A DNA stretch of 45,984 nucleotides from Planctomycetota bacterium (GTDB taxonomy: Bacteria; Planctomycetota; Phycisphaerae; Phycisphaerales; SM1A02), in the NCBI GenBank assembly GCA_014381555.1, contig JACNLO010000042.1, forward strand, positions 1-45,984, written 5' to 3'. The translations under genes were made by a program, and so were the position numbers. Of this stretch, positions 17,025 to 25,890 are shown one piece after another (within the stretch, counting starts at the first letter, position 1; the number at the start of each line of letters is the position of its first letter). The notes under the pieces are model-generated. The model had not been told where the DNA came from. It did not search any database and saw only the letters and a list, made by a program, of their open reading frames with translations.

Positions 17025-18005
17025 ATGACAGAATCGAACATCCCTGCTTCTAAGCAGGCAATTGTTATTGGTTGGATAGGCGCCCTTCTCGTACGACTAG
17101 TGGTCCCAGCATGGATTATTTATGGCGCCATGCAAAAAGTACTCGGCGGAACACCTAAATCTTTACCTCGCTCTGTTCTTGATGCTGGGAACACACTCGG
17201 AATTAAAGACCACTTTCTTCTTCTGGCAATTTTGGTATCGATTGAGTTTTTCTTTGTTGGCTTGATGCTCTTTGTCCCAAAACTGGCGCGTATCGCTGCT
17301 TCCATCATGCTCGGTGTGTTTTTACTTGTGCTAAGTGTTGAGATGTTCGGCTACGGGAATTACGAAAGTTGCGGTTGCTTTGGAGAAAAATCTCTTTCAC
17401 CAATTATTATGTTTGCAATCGATTTATCGCTTCTCGTAGGAATCGTCATTTGCAAACCGCGTATTAGTAAATGCCACATGAACAAAGGGAAACGCGCTCA
17501 CATTGCTGCTGGAATATTCATCATACTTGCTTGGGTGTTTACATTTTCATCCATCATGTATGGAAAAGAAAAGGGAAACAACGGCAGTGACGACCCAACG
17601 TTGCCAGCATCTTGGTATCCAAACGATTTGAACGATTGGATGGGAAAATCCATCGACAATATTGATTTGTTTGGATGGGTTAAAGAATGGCCCCACGACA
17701 TTCACGTAGGCAAACAATATGTAATTTTTTACTCGCTAACTTGTGATCACTGCGAAGCCCTTATCTATTCACATTTTGAATTCCCTAGTATCCCCACAAC
17801 TCTTGTTACTATTCCACAATCTACTGAAGGTTTTAATTATGACGGGGCGTTTGAAAACCCTTGTTATGAATGTTCTAAAACCGAATTGCTTGTTGGCACT
17901 GATTGGATTATTGGTACCCCGCTCCTTGTCGCTATTGAAAATGGAATTGTAAAATGCGCAACTGAAAACGAAGATTTTGAGGCCCCAGCATGTCTAATAT
18001 GGTAA
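17025..18005 (+). CDS. MauE/DoxX-like membrane protein fused to a thioredoxin-like domain
   Basis: This 326-aa protein has two parts. Residues ~10-150 hold four membrane helices with the MauE/DoxX-type redox pair ESCGCFGE near residue 117. A fifth helix (about 165-185) leads to a second half (about 215-326) with a thioredoxin-like core: YVIFYSLTCDHCEAL, where CDHC (240-243) is the CxxC active site, and GTPLLVAIENG, which supplies the cis-Pro loop. A second pair, PCYECS, lies near 285. MauE relatives pass electrons or handle disulfides for envelope proteins. The fusion suggests membrane and soluble steps of disulfide exchange in one chain. The C-terminal domain may face the periplasm. It overlaps the following dipeptidase gene by 16 bp. 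Confidence 0.7.
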   Translation: MTESNIPASKQAIVIGWIGALLVRLVVPAWIIYGAMQKVLGGTPKSLPRSVLDAGNTLGIKDHFLLLAILVSIEFFFVGLMLFVPKLARIAASIMLGVFLLVLSVEMFGYGNYESCGCFGEKSLSPIIMFAIDLSLLVGIVICKPRISKCHMNKGKRAHIAAGIFIILAWVFTFSSIMYGKEKGNNGSDDPTLPASWYPNDLNDWMGKSIDNIDLFGWVKEWPHDIHVGKQYVIFYSLTCDHCEALIYSHFEFPSIPTTLVTIPQSTEGFNYDGAFENPCYECSKTELLVGTDWIIGTPLLVAIENGIVKCATENEDFEAPACLIW

Positions 18006-19405
18006 CCCACTCAGCAACATTACAGCCAGTTCTTGACAAGATTGACGCTACTCTTGATGACTCAATTGCACGATTGCAAACGCTATTGAACATCCCAAGC
18101 ATAAGCACTAATCCAGACTACAAAGATGATGTTCGACGTTGCGCTGAACACGTCACTGCTGATTTACTCTCTATAGGTCTCAAAGCGAGTACGCACGACA
18201 CAATTGGACACCCAATGGTTGTCGCTACTGATGACAGTGCTGGCCCAGACGCACCTCGCGTTTTGTATTATGGACATTACGACGTACAACCTGTTGAACC
18301 ACTCGATGAATGGAACACTCCCCCTTTCGATGCAACGATAGTTGAAGGCAAAAACGGAAAACGAATTGTTGCAAGAGGAGCAGCCGACGATAAGGGGCAA
18401 CTTATGACCTTTATCGAGGCAATCCGAGCATGGAAACAAGTGCATGGTTCGCTTCCGGTACGAGTTGTCATTCTTCTTGAAGGTGAAGAAGAAAGTGGAA
18501 GTGAATCACTCGTACCATTCTTGACTGAGCACAAGAAGGATTTGATTGCTGACACTTGCATAGTATGCGACACTGGAATGTGGGATGAAAGTACTCCTGC
18601 TATAACTAGCAGACTTCGAGGCCTTGTATATATTGAAGCAACGCTTCATGGGCCATCACACGACTTACACAGTGGCGGTTACGGAGGGGCCGTTGTGAAC
18701 CCAGCAAACGCATTGACAAAAATACTCGCTCAACTTCATGATGAAGATGGGCGAGTCCAAATCGACGGCTTTTACGATGATGTTGTTGAAGTAAGCGCTG
18801 AACAAGTAGCGCAGTGGAATTCCTTAGGCGATGCCGACGCCCTCACGCTTGAAAGTTCTGGAGCCAAAGCTACATTTGGTGAAAAAGGGTACAGCACTCT
18901 TGAACGTTTGTGGTCAAGACCAACATGTGACATAAATGGCTTACGAGCTGGATATATTGGACAAGGCGCAAAGACCGTCATCGGAGCAACTGCAACTTCA
19001 AAAATTAGTTGTCGCCTTGTTGCAAATCAACAACCGGAGCAAATTAAAAATGCGCTCTTTGCATTTTTAGAAGAACGAACACCGAACGGGTGCCACTGGG
19101 ATTTGAAAAATTTCGGCGTGGCTCCCGCAATCGCAGTGCCAACAGAATCTCCGTGGCTTTCCGCTGCAAGCGATGCCCTCACTAACATCTTTCCTAACCC
19201 CGCTGTTTTAATCGGCACGGGCGGCTCCATACCAGTTGTTGGCGAGTTCCAAGAAATACTTGGTGTCGACACAGTTATGGTTGGGTTTTCTTTAGATGAT
19301 GATTTGATTCACGCGCCGAATGAAAAGTTCGAACTCTCGTGTTTCCATCGCGGCATCTTGTCACATGCAGCAATTCTGGAAGCATACGCATCTATTCATG
19401 TTTAG
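17990..19405 (+). CDS. M20-family dipeptidase (zinc metallopeptidase)
   Basis: This 471-aa cytosolic peptidase of the M20/M25/M40 type probably splits dipeptides or trims peptide C-termini. Metal-site motifs are in order: YYGHYDVQPVEP (first His and Asp, near residue 95), ARGAADDKGQL (bridging Asp, near 128), LLEGEEESGSE (catalytic and metal Glu, near 165), the CDTGMWDES Asp segment, LHSGGYGGAVVNPA of the lid domain, and the last metal His in DLIHAPNE near the end. The start at 17990 has GAGG upstream; an ATG at 17999 is possible. It overlaps the MauE fusion by 16 bp and the next gene as well, so the group is likely one transcript. Confidence 0.9.
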   Translation: MSNMVTHSATLQPVLDKIDATLDDSIARLQTLLNIPSISTNPDYKDDVRRCAEHVTADLLSIGLKASTHDTIGHPMVVATDDSAGPDAPRVLYYGHYDVQPVEPLDEWNTPPFDATIVEGKNGKRIVARGAADDKGQLMTFIEAIRAWKQVHGSLPVRVVILLEGEEESGSESLVPFLTEHKKDLIADTCIVCDTGMWDESTPAITSRLRGLVYIEATLHGPSHDLHSGGYGGAVVNPANALTKILAQLHDEDGRVQIDGFYDDVVEVSAEQVAQWNSLGDADALTLESSGAKATFGEKGYSTLERLWSRPTCDINGLRAGYIGQGAKTVIGATATSKISCRLVANQQPEQIKNALFAFLEERTPNGCHWDLKNFGVAPAIAVPTESPWLSAASDALTNIFPNPAVLIGTGGSIPVVGEFQEILGVDTVMVGFSLDDDLIHAPNEKFELSCFHRGILSHAAILEAYASIHV

Positions 19406-21713
19406 CGTCGTAACACTTCTTGTTTCTGCGACACTTGGCATTGCTAATGATTACTCCATCACAGTAAACTCTCTTGGAATAGGCAATGTGTGGAGCGATG
19501 ACGCCGTTACACCAATTCACGTCAGTGTTACATCAAATGTAGATACACCAACAGTTGCATGGGTGCAGTGGGAAGTTCCTGATTCAAATGGCGACACTGT
19601 TTTTTGGGGGAAGCCAATTACACTCTCGCCCAACAACACGACATCAACATGGCTCTATGCACCAGTGCAACCTAAGGCAAACTCAGAGACAGTGTGGGAC
19701 ATTCGACTTAGAGATTGGGATGGCAAAGAACCTACTACCGAACTTGCAAGAATTCGGTTTTCACCAAATTCCATCCGCGCTTCAAAAAGTAATGCGCTCG
19801 AGGGGATAATTGCAGTGTTTGGAACCAGGAGACTCGGACTTAATGGGTATCAACTACAAAAACCATTTGATGTAAAACAGGAAGCAACTCTCATTGTATC
19901 TGGCTTGCAGAGCAGTGACTTGCCAGACGCATGGCCATGCTTTGAATACCTTGATGCCATCGTTTGGGCAGACACATCTCCTCAGTTCACATCAAGACAA
20001 GAAGCAGCATTGAAACAATGGGTTGAACGCGGTGGACATCTAATACTCTCACTGCCGACAATTGGTGACCCTTGGAGCATTGGTTCAAATAATGGTCCCC
20101 TCTCTGAACTCTTGGATGGCATTTCACTTGCTATCGAACCAATGGCTGTTGACAATCTGCATCAGGTTCTCGGAAGAAACAATGGATGGCCGAAGATGGA
20201 CATCACTACCAGAACATTTACAACAACAAATAATGGTTGGGATGAAAGTAATTACTATCCTTTGTTAAAGCTTTGGAATAATAAAATTGTTGCCGTTCAA
20301 AGAAATTATGGTTTTGGGGCAATAACAATTATTGGAATTGATCTTGCAAGTGGGCAACTTGCATCACTTGATCTCCCCGAAACTGACATCTTTTGGAACA
20401 GAATTCTTGGTCGATGCAATGACACTCCTTCCCAAAGCACAATCTCAATGCTGAAAGAAGATAAACAATTATCTGATACTATTTCAGAAGTAACTCAACT
20501 TCAGGTTGGGGAACTCGTTGCTCAAGAAATTGCAATGTCAACAACTGCAAGTGGCCGGCTTGGCACAGTGTTTATTTTGGTTGTGTCCTATTGGGTGCTC
20601 AGTGGCCCAATCGCTTTTTTCCTTCTTCGTTTCAAACGAAAGCAACGATGGGCATGGGTAATATTTGCAGGAATAGCGAGTGTATTCACATTTTTAACTT
20701 GGGGATTGGCTACTACTACAGCGGGCGTGAGTACTCCATTGAAGCATGTCACAATCCTCGACCATGTGTACGGAGGGGAAGGGCAACGCGCTATCGGTTG
20801 GTGCTCTATACACTTTCCAACATATGGTGTTTCTTCGGTACAACTTGCGGGAGATAAAAATCTTCTGTTGCCTTGGACGTCAAAAGCGTCTTTGACACCG
20901 GAGTTTGTTGACCATCAAGAGGTAGTCGTGAACCTTGATCACGTTCCAAATCAGTTTAATCAACCTGCTCGATCAACAACTTCTAATTTTTCATACGATT
21001 GGATTGGGGATATTGACAATTCATTTTACGATGCACTTATTCGAGTGGAGCCTAATGATGAACCCGCCATTCTCAAACCAAACGGAGAAGATTCCGTAGG
21101 AGTGTTGATTGGTTCACTAGTTAACAATGCAACCCAGCCATTGAAAAATGTCACTGTCATCTGGGTCACCGACAGCAGATACTACGTTCCACCACTTGGT
21201 TTCTTTCAAGACAATACTCTTGCACCGTGGACTCAACGTAACAAAAGCGGGCAACCACTCAATCAAATGTATTCTTGGAGAATTCCATCTTGGAATTCAT
21301 CTGAAACTTTGAGTTTAACTGAATTAGAAGTTACTCAACTTGCAAATTTTCGAATATCAAATAAACGATACGAGCCCGACAATTCAAATCGTACCTTAAT
21401 GAGAAACAAGGTCATCTCTAAAAGTGAATGGCGAAAAGAAATGGAAATGCTCTCGTTATATTCTCATCTAGCACCCCCAATATATCAAAAGAATCCAGCG
21501 AGCAAACAAAGCCCCCCTTACCATCAGGTAACTCGAACAGGTGGCCACGAACTCGATTTTGCTTATTGGTTCGGCAGACCCTGCATAATTGTGATGGGTT
21601 TTATACCAAACTCTCCAATTCCAGTCGAAATCTCTGTAGACGGAGAGCAAATTACTAAAAGTACTGGTGAAACATTTGTACGATGGGTTTATCCTTTGAG
21701 GGATACCCAATGA
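19365..21713 (+). CDS. Membrane-anchored protein with GATase-like fold, partner of an ABC ATPase
   Basis: This protein of about 782 aa has a signal peptide or N-terminal anchor (MQQFWKHTHLF then SVVTLLVSATLGIA). An N-terminal beta-rich domain is followed by a class I glutamine-amidotransferase-like segment (DAIVWADTSPQFTSRQEAALKQWV, near residue 215-235, with no catalytic Cys seen). Two or three membrane helices lie at about 400-465 (VFILVVSYWVLSGPIAFFLL), and a C-terminal beta-rich domain follows. Such proteins often sit next to ABC ATPases in planctomycetes; the exact role is unknown. The start at 19365 gives a basic n-region; 19398 (771 aa, 8-bp overlap with the dipeptidase gene) is the alternative. 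The stop overlaps the ABC ATPase start by ATGA. Confidence 0.6.
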   Translation: MQQFWKHTHLFMFSVVTLLVSATLGIANDYSITVNSLGIGNVWSDDAVTPIHVSVTSNVDTPTVAWVQWEVPDSNGDTVFWGKPITLSPNNTTSTWLYAPVQPKANSETVWDIRLRDWDGKEPTTELARIRFSPNSIRASKSNALEGIIAVFGTRRLGLNGYQLQKPFDVKQEATLIVSGLQSSDLPDAWPCFEYLDAIVWADTSPQFTSRQEAALKQWVERGGHLILSLPTIGDPWSIGSNNGPLSELLDGISLAIEPMAVDNLHQVLGRNNGWPKMDITTRTFTTTNNGWDESNYYPLLKLWNNKIVAVQRNYGFGAITIIGIDLASGQLASLDLPETDIFWNRILGRCNDTPSQSTISMLKEDKQLSDTISEVTQLQVGELVAQEIAMSTTASGRLGTVFILVVSYWVLSGPIAFFLLRFKRKQRWAWVIFAGIASVFTFLTWGLATTTAGVSTPLKHVTILDHVYGGEGQRAIGWCSIHFPTYGVSSVQLAGDKNLLLPWTSKASLTPEFVDHQEVVVNLDHVPNQFNQPARSTTSNFSYDWIGDIDNSFYDALIRVEPNDEPAILKPNGEDSVGVLIGSLVNNATQPLKNVTVIWVTDSRYYVPPLGFFQDNTLAPWTQRNKSGQPLNQMYSWRIPSWNSSETLSLTELEVTQLANFRISNKRYEPDNSNRTLMRNKVISKSEWRKEMEMLSLYSHLAPPIYQKNPASKQSPPYHQVTRTGGHELDFAYWFGRPCIIVMGFIPNSPIPVEISVDGEQITKSTGETFVRWVYPLRDTQ

Positions 21714-22651
21714 TTCAGACAACAAACCTAACAAGAAAGTATGGCGACCTCGTTGCCCTTGACAACCTGAACCTTCAAATCGATGAGGGTGAGTGCTATG
21801 GTTTTATTGGTCCAAATGGAGCTGGTAAAACAACAACGATTAAAATTCTTGCAACTCTCCTGAAACCCTCATGGGGAGAAGCAAGGGTTGATGGGAAGGT
21901 CATTGGATATCAAAACGCTGAAATTCGACCAAGCATTGGATATGTTCCTGATTTTATGGGTTCATATGACGACATGGTAGTTCGGGAATATCTCGATTTT
22001 TTCGCAACATGCTATGGCTTAAGTGGCTCGCAGCGGCACAGAGCCGTTGGAGATGTTCTTGAACTCACGGAACTCAATTACAAAGCAAATTCACAAGTCG
22101 CTGGACTAAGTAGAGGCATGAGTCAACGACTTTCTATTGCACGAGTCTTACTCCATGATCCAAAAGTGCTATTGCTAGATGAGCCCGCTTCAGGGCTTGA
22201 CCCTCGAGCAAGAATTGAAATTCGTGAGTTGCTCAAAGAACTTAACCGCATGGGAAAAACAATTTTAATAAGCTCCCACATTTTGCATGAACTTGCAGAA
22301 TTATGTACAAGCGTTGGAATTATTGAACAAGGCAAGTTGCTGTTCTCTGGCAAAGTTTCAGACATCTTGGATAAAGCGAAGGTTGGGCAAGTTGTCCATA
22401 TCGAAGTTACTCAGCAAAGCAAAGAAGCTGCCACCTTATTGCGTGCTGTTGAAGGAATTCGTTCAGTTGATGTTGTAACCGAAAACAACCGTGAGAGGAT
22501 CGACATCACCATTGATTCAGAATCTGCATTTGATCAATCTGAAATCCCAAACCGTTTAATCGCACAGGGCTTTAGAATAACTTCTATGCAAGGCGAACAA
22601 ATAAACCTTGAAACCGCATTCATGCGGCTCACCAAGGGTCTCATCAACTAA
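21710..22651 (+). CDS. ABC transporter ATP-binding protein
   Basis: This 313-aa ATPase is of the CcmA/DrrA/GldA-like type used by ABC-2 exporters. Walker A is GPNGAGKTTTIK (about residues 34-45), the signature is GLSRGMSQRLSIAR (about 133), Walker B is VLLLDEPASGLDPR (about 155), and the switch His is in ISSHILHEL. A C-terminal domain of about 85 residues follows the ATPase core. The start is the ATG that overlaps the stop of the membrane protein by ATGA. No ABC-2 permease gene follows. The upstream membrane protein has few helices, so the permease is either elsewhere or that protein itself. nadK begins 49 bp later from its own promoter. Confidence 0.85.
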   Translation: MIQTTNLTRKYGDLVALDNLNLQIDEGECYGFIGPNGAGKTTTIKILATLLKPSWGEARVDGKVIGYQNAEIRPSIGYVPDFMGSYDDMVVREYLDFFATCYGLSGSQRHRAVGDVLELTELNYKANSQVAGLSRGMSQRLSIARVLLHDPKVLLLDEPASGLDPRARIEIRELLKELNRMGKTILISSHILHELAELCTSVGIIEQGKLLFSGKVSDILDKAKVGQVVHIEVTQQSKEAATLLRAVEGIRSVDVVTENNRERIDITIDSESAFDQSEIPNRLIAQGFRITSMQGEQINLETAFMRLTKGLIN

Positions 22652-22686
22652 GGGGCTGACCCTAGGGACCACTTAGATGTTGTGGC
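22652..22686 (+). other. Isolated CTGACCCT unit between the ABC ATPase and nadK
   Basis: The 49-bp gap contains GGGGCTGACCCTAGGG, a single short match to the CTGACCC core of the 12-bp arrays at 29953 and 39310. GACCCT (22658-22663) can also pair with AGGGTC at 22635-22640 across the stop codon. No T-run follows, so it is a weak terminator candidate at best. Confidence 0.25.
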
Positions 22687-22692
22687 TATAAT
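22687..22692 (+). promoter_or_regulatory. Consensus -10 box TATAAT, 8 nt before nadK
   Basis: A perfect TATAAT is followed by eight bases and the nadK ATG. Transcription would start one or two bases before the codon, and there is no Shine-Dalgarno in the gap. The -35 region has no good match. It probably drives nadK-serS-tilS. Confidence 0.6.
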
Positions 22693-22700
22693 GCTTAATT

Positions 22701-23519
22701 ATGGCACGTTGCCAAGTCATTTTGCTCGCTGATCGTTCTGTTCAAGATATTGATTCGATTGCTACTTCACTTGAAGTGGCTCTCTCAGATGTTGTGGACT
22801 TTCTGCCCAACCTAAGTAAAGAAGCCTCTCTCGCTATTGCTATTGGCGGAGATGGTACGCTCATCAAACATGGCAGGATGCTTGCTAAAAAAAGTATCCC
22901 ACTTGTTGGTGTGAACAGTGGCCGACTTGGATTCCTCGCAAGATTCGATGTCGAGTCACTTGTTGAGAATCGCCGTGAAATATTCGTTGAATCTCCACCA
23001 ATCCTTAATGCGATGCTCCTAGATATCTCTGTCAATGATGAACTCCCAACAATTGCTGTGAATGAAATGATGATTACTTCTGGAGCGCCATTTCGAATGC
23101 TAGAGCTTGGGTTATCAATAGATGGAGTACCAGCTCCCACGCTTAGGGGCGATGGAGTCATTCTTGCAACCCCGACTGGCTCAACTGCGCATAATGCCTC
23201 TGCTGGTGGCCCAATCGTTGATCCATCAACAAATGCCTTTATCCTGACACCAATTGCCGCACACTCACTTGCTGTACGACCAATTGTCCTAGATGGAAAA
23301 GCAAACATCACTGTCGATATTTTGCAAGCCAATCAAGGAACTTCGCTAGTCATCGATGGACAAGTACATTGTGGAATGAAAGAGGGGATGAAATTAAAAG
23401 TAAATCAATCTTCACACTCACTTTCAATTGTACTTAATCCCACATGTTCATACTGGAACACGTTAGTCGATAAACTACACTGGGCAGCTCATCCAGAACT
23501 ACGAGAAAAAATGGAATAA
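22701..23519 (+). CDS. nadK: NAD kinase
   Basis: NadK phosphorylates NAD+ to NADP+ with ATP or polyphosphate in the cytosol. The 272-aa protein carries the catalytic GGDGT motif (IAIGGDGTLIKHG, near residue 50), GVNSGRLGFLARF (the conserved NxGxLGFL), the NE..I segment (AVNEMMITSG), and DGVILATPTGSTAHNASAGGPIV near residue 150. The length is normal. serS starts two bases after the stop, and tilS follows with a 1-base overlap, so this is a nadK-serS-tilS operon. A TATAAT box eight bases upstream points to a leaderless start. Confidence 0.94.
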   Translation: MARCQVILLADRSVQDIDSIATSLEVALSDVVDFLPNLSKEASLAIAIGGDGTLIKHGRMLAKKSIPLVGVNSGRLGFLARFDVESLVENRREIFVESPPILNAMLLDISVNDELPTIAVNEMMITSGAPFRMLELGLSIDGVPAPTLRGDGVILATPTGSTAHNASAGGPIVDPSTNAFILTPIAAHSLAVRPIVLDGKANITVDILQANQGTSLVIDGQVHCGMKEGMKLKVNQSSHSLSIVLNPTCSYWNTLVDKLHWAAHPELREKME

Positions 23520-23521
23520 AA

Positions 23522-24940
23522 ATGATTGACATCAAGTCTCTACGAGAAAACCCGCAACGGTATATTGATGGTGCAGCAGAAAAAAATATTTCCGTTGATA
23601 TTACCACGTTACTTGATCTTGACGAGCAACGTCGTCTTTTTACGCGCCAACGAGAAGAACACCGCGCAGAGCAAAAGCGTATTTCAAAAGAGATTGGTCC
23701 ACAAATTGGAAAACTTAAGAGCCAACTCAAAAGTGCAAATGAAGAAGAAACCTTACAAATTGAATCCCAACTTGTAGAACTTGAAGCAAAACCAATTGCA
23801 CTAAAAACTGAAATTCAACGACTTGATGAATCTATTTCTACAATCGATCCACAGTGGAAAGAACTCCTGCTTCAAATTCCTCAACCAGCAGATGAAGATG
23901 TCCCAAAAGGTAATAGTTCTGATGACAATGTTGAACTAAGAACATGGGAACCCGCTGGATTTGACCTCTCAAAGTCATTTAAAGAAAACCGAGGGTTTGA
24001 ACCAAAATCACACCTTGAGCTCGTTAGTGAACTTGGCCTTGCTGATTTTGAACGAGGGGTTAAAGTTGCAGGCACTCGACATTACATGTTGACAGGTAAT
24101 GGAATGCGCTTACACCAAGCGGCATTGCGTTTCGCATTTGACCTCATCGTCGACTCCTATAATTTCACACCAACATCTGTACCCATGATAATTCGCGAAG
24201 AGAGCATGGTCGGCACTGGCTTTTTCCCAACAGGTAGAAGTGAGGCATATCACATTGAAGAGTCAAAGCGAGGGTCTGGCCATGATTTATTCCTTGCAGG
24301 CACTGGAGAAGTTGGGTTGATGGGCATGTACGGAGATGAAATTCTTGATGAGGAACAATTGCCAATCAAAATGGCTACTGTTTCTACATGTTTCAGAAGA
24401 GAAGCTGGCGCTGCTGGTCGTGACACAGCTGGTCTCTATCGCATTCATCAGTTTGATAAGGTTGAACAAGTTGTTATTTGCAAATCAGATGAAGAAGAAA
24501 GCCGTCACTGGCATAAAGAAATGATTGTCATTGCCGAAAACATACTTGTACAACTCGGAATCCCATACCGTCTCCTACAATGTTGCACCGCTGATCTTGG
24601 CGCTAAAAATGCTGACATGATTGACATAGAATGTTGGATGCCTGGTCGTGGCGAACTAGATGCAGATGGAAAACCATCTGGTGCTTGGGGTGAAACTCAC
24701 TCCGCTTCACGGCTTTATGATTATCAGTGTCGAAGATTAAACATGAGGTATCGTGATGCTGATGGAAACACAATCTTCGCGCATTCACTTAACAACACCG
24801 TTCTTGCGAGCCCACGCATTTTGATTCCACTTCTAGAAATGCACCAACAACAAGACGGTTCTGTTTCTATTCCAGAATGCCTACAACAATACATGAACGG
24901 ATTAACGGTGCTTGAACCAACACATGCATCATCAGTCTGA
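23522..24940 (+). CDS. serS: Serine-tRNA ligase
   Basis: This class II synthetase charges tRNA-Ser and tRNA-Sec in the cytosol. At 472 aa it is somewhat longer than the usual ~425. The N-terminal tRNA-binding antiparallel coiled coil covers about residues 30-115 (charged, with EEHRAEQKRISKEIG). The core follows with TGTGFFPTGRSEAYHI, motif 2 CFRREAGAAGRDTAGLYRIHQF near residue 300, and motif 3 NNTVLASPRILIPLLE near 425. The TxE loop is represented by LAGTGEVGL, with Gly-Glu-Val where most enzymes have Thr-Ala-Glu. It begins two bases after nadK. Confidence 0.94.
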   Translation: MIDIKSLRENPQRYIDGAAEKNISVDITTLLDLDEQRRLFTRQREEHRAEQKRISKEIGPQIGKLKSQLKSANEEETLQIESQLVELEAKPIALKTEIQRLDESISTIDPQWKELLLQIPQPADEDVPKGNSSDDNVELRTWEPAGFDLSKSFKENRGFEPKSHLELVSELGLADFERGVKVAGTRHYMLTGNGMRLHQAALRFAFDLIVDSYNFTPTSVPMIIREESMVGTGFFPTGRSEAYHIEESKRGSGHDLFLAGTGEVGLMGMYGDEILDEEQLPIKMATVSTCFRREAGAAGRDTAGLYRIHQFDKVEQVVICKSDEEESRHWHKEMIVIAENILVQLGIPYRLLQCCTADLGAKNADMIDIECWMPGRGELDADGKPSGAWGETHSASRLYDYQCRRLNMRYRDADGNTIFAHSLNNTVLASPRILIPLLEMHQQQDGSVSIPECLQQYMNGLTVLEPTHASSV

Positions 24941-25890
24941 TGGCAGAGAAGGTTCCACTTGAAATTCGCAGACACCAGCTCGTCTCAGGTGTCCGTGACT
25001 CTATTAAAAGTACGAATGTGATAGTTGGAGTGAGTGGTGGCGCGGACTCTGTAGCACTACTTTTGCTATGTGCCGCTGCTTCCATGCAAAAATCATCGAC
25101 GTTTTCAGTCACCGCAGGACATATTCATCATGGATTGCGAAGTGAATCTGACCAAGAGCAAGCCCTTGTTGAATCTATTTGCTCTCGCTTTGGAATCCCA
25201 TGTATTACAAAGAATATAACTGTCCAAGCAAAAAATGGAAGCATAGCTGCTGGTGCGCGAGATGCTAGATATGCAGCGCTGTGTGAAATTGCAAGAGAAA
25301 ATAATTCCACTTCTATTGCAGTTGCTCATCATGCAGATGATCAACTTGAAACCATGCTCATGGCATTATGTAGAGGAGGAGGCGTGAGAAAACTCGCAGG
25401 AATGTCACCGACCCGCAACTTGGAGTGCAACATTACTCTTCTAAGACCCCTCTTACATGTCGACAAAAAAATACTGCTCGACATTTGTCGCAGTGCTGAT
25501 GTGAGTTGGTGTGAAGACCCAACCAATACAGATAGTTCAACACCTCGTGGTCGCCTCCGTAAAGATGTCATCCCAGTGCTTCGTGAATTGTGGCCTGCCG
25601 CTGATCGCCATGCATCAAATGCGTCTTCAATGTTACATGCAGCGGTAGAAGCGTTTCAATCAAACGTCCCGCAAGGAACGTCTTGGAAAAGAGATTCACT
25701 CTCTGCATTGCCTCTTCCAATTATCGCAGCAGCGTTGCACAGTGCAGTGGGTGACCATGCAACCTACGAAACCATTCAATCAATTTCACTCGCTATTGCA
25801 GACCAGAGCACAGAGCCACGCACCTTCGTTTGTAGTGATGGTTGTGTTGCATCCATCACAGCGCATCAGGTTGAAGTGCGTTACACGTAA
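24940..25890 (+). CDS. tilS: tRNA(Ile)-lysidine synthase
   Basis: TilS attaches lysine to C34 of tRNA-Ile(CAU), so that it reads AUA. The 316-aa protein starts at an ATG sharing one base with the serS stop (TGATG). The PP-loop SGGADSVALL lies near residues 31-40, and the family motif HHADDQLETMLMALCRGGG near 128 supports TilS over other PP-loop enzymes. RPLLHVDKKILLDICRS and WCEDPTNTDSSTPRGRLRKDVIPVL are also typical. The sequence ends after the middle domain without the long C-terminal domain of E. coli TilS, as in the short bacterial forms. It converges on the DapF-like gene with a 10-bp overlap. Confidence 0.92.
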   Translation: MAEKVPLEIRRHQLVSGVRDSIKSTNVIVGVSGGADSVALLLLCAAASMQKSSTFSVTAGHIHHGLRSESDQEQALVESICSRFGIPCITKNITVQAKNGSIAAGARDARYAALCEIARENNSTSIAVAHHADDQLETMLMALCRGGGVRKLAGMSPTRNLECNITLLRPLLHVDKKILLDICRSADVSWCEDPTNTDSSTPRGRLRKDVIPVLRELWPAADRHASNASSMLHAAVEAFQSNVPQGTSWKRDSLSALPLPIIAAALHSAVGDHATYETIQSISLAIADQSTEPRTFVCSDGCVASITAHQVEVRYT

